Below, one piece after another: positions 5,939 to 6,086 of a stretch of DNA of 6,086 nucleotides. The position numbers and the translations under genes were made by a program. The notes below the pieces were generated by a model. The model searched no databases and had not been told where the DNA came from. It saw only the letters and a list, made by a program, of their open reading frames with translations. Within the stretch, counting starts at the first letter, position 1, and each line of letters opens with the position of its first letter. Source of the DNA: Pirellulaceae bacterium (GTDB lineage: Bacteria > Planctomycetota > Planctomycetia > Pirellulales > Pirellulaceae); assembly GCA_020846515.1 (NCBI GenBank), contig JADLDX010000164.1:1-6086 (forward strand), in the 5' to 3' direction.

Positions 5939-5992
5939 CGGGGACACAGGCAATGTATTTTTGCTAGCAATGGACCATTGCGTGTGTCCCCG
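5939..5992 (+). repeat. Complete 54-bp REP-like palindrome, copy 1 of a pair
   Basis: This is one of the two best copies. The arms CGGGGACACAGGCAATG and CATTGCGTGTGTCCCCG pair in 16 of 17 positions with one G-G mismatch. The 20-base middle contains the perfect 10-bp palindrome TTGCTAGCAA at 5961-5970. The mismatch position makes the element asymmetric and gives it a direction. Confidence 0.85.
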
Positions 5993-6001
5993 GGCGCCGG
6001 G

Positions 6002-6035
6002 AGCAAAACACGCGGGGAAGCAAAACACGCGGGGA
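6002..6035 (+). repeat. Perfect 17-bp tandem repeat in the spacer between the two 54-bp copies
   Basis: AGCAAAACACGCGGGGA occurs twice without a gap (6002-6018 and 6019-6035), and the second copy merges with the GGGGA of the following palindrome arm. The unit itself ends in CGGGGA, the start of an arm, which suggests slippage or repeated addition at the element edge. Confidence 0.85.
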
Positions 6036-6083
6036 CACAGGCAATGTGTTTTTGCTAGCAATGGGCGATTGCGTGTGTCCCCG
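6030..6083 (+). repeat. Complete 54-bp REP-like palindrome, copy 2 of a pair
   Basis: The copy has the same length, direction and core (GCTAGC at 6054-6059) as the one at 5939-5992 and differs from it at only a few positions, in the loop (TGTTTTT for TATTTTT) and next to the right arm (GGGCGATTG for GGACCATTG). The arms pair in 15 of 17 positions. The two copies are head-to-tail, 37 bp apart, like paired REP elements in other bacteria. Confidence 0.85.
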
Positions 6084-6086
6084 AGC

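Larger units (their letters stand above)
5640..6086. other. Second gene-free island of REP-like palindromes
   Basis: No credible gene is present upstream of the operon. Small open frames run through the repeats on both strands. Four GCTAGC cores lie at 5717, 5759, 5963 and 6054. Between 5807 and 5938 I see nothing recognisable apart from a C-rich run near 5835. The island runs off the right end of the window. Confidence 0.75.

Overview
The window looks like a chromosomal segment of a planctomycete, probably of the Pirellulaceae (Rhodopirellula/Pirellula-like). The main reason is a 509-residue secreted protein with the layout of the DUF1598 family, which I know only from planctomycetes. Moderate GC, weak ribosome-binding signals, long spacers and many interspersed palindromic repeats fit this. 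The assignment rests on recognition of families, not on a search.

Layout: (1) Positions 1-1039 hold no convincing gene. They are an island of REP-like palindromes with outer arms GGGGACACA / TGTGTCCCC and a central GCTAGC, at least eleven complete, partial or decayed copies, some duplicated internally. (2) Positions 1040-1708 (minus) encode an orphan protein with HEAT-like helical repeats. (3) Positions 1709-2039 are a spacer carrying copy A of a second, unrelated interspersed repeat. (4) Positions 2040-2543 (minus) encode an orphan 167-residue protein. Its upstream spacer (2544-2804) carries a strong hairpin and copy B of the second repeat. (5) Positions 2805-5514 (minus) form a two-gene operon: the DUF1598 protein first, then a DUF1343 (NamZ-type exo-N-acetylmuramidase) protein whose start lies at or inside the end of the first gene. 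A sigma70-like promoter (5600-5628) and a good Shine-Dalgarno sequence precede it. (6) Positions 5640-6086 are a second island of the same REP-like palindromes, ending in two near-identical 54-bp copies.

All four genes lie on the minus strand. The DUF1343/DUF1598 pair suggests a cell-envelope job: the DUF1343 family removes terminal MurNAc from peptidoglycan fragments, and the DUF1598 protein has a signal peptide. The role of DUF1598 is unknown. The two smaller genes are separate units, each preceded by a copy of the same roughly 110-130 bp decayed repeat, so they may have spread or been inserted as gene-plus-upstream cassettes. The most distinctive signal is the palindromic repeat family: 14 GCTAGC cores lie in the two islands and I see none in the 4.6 kb between them.
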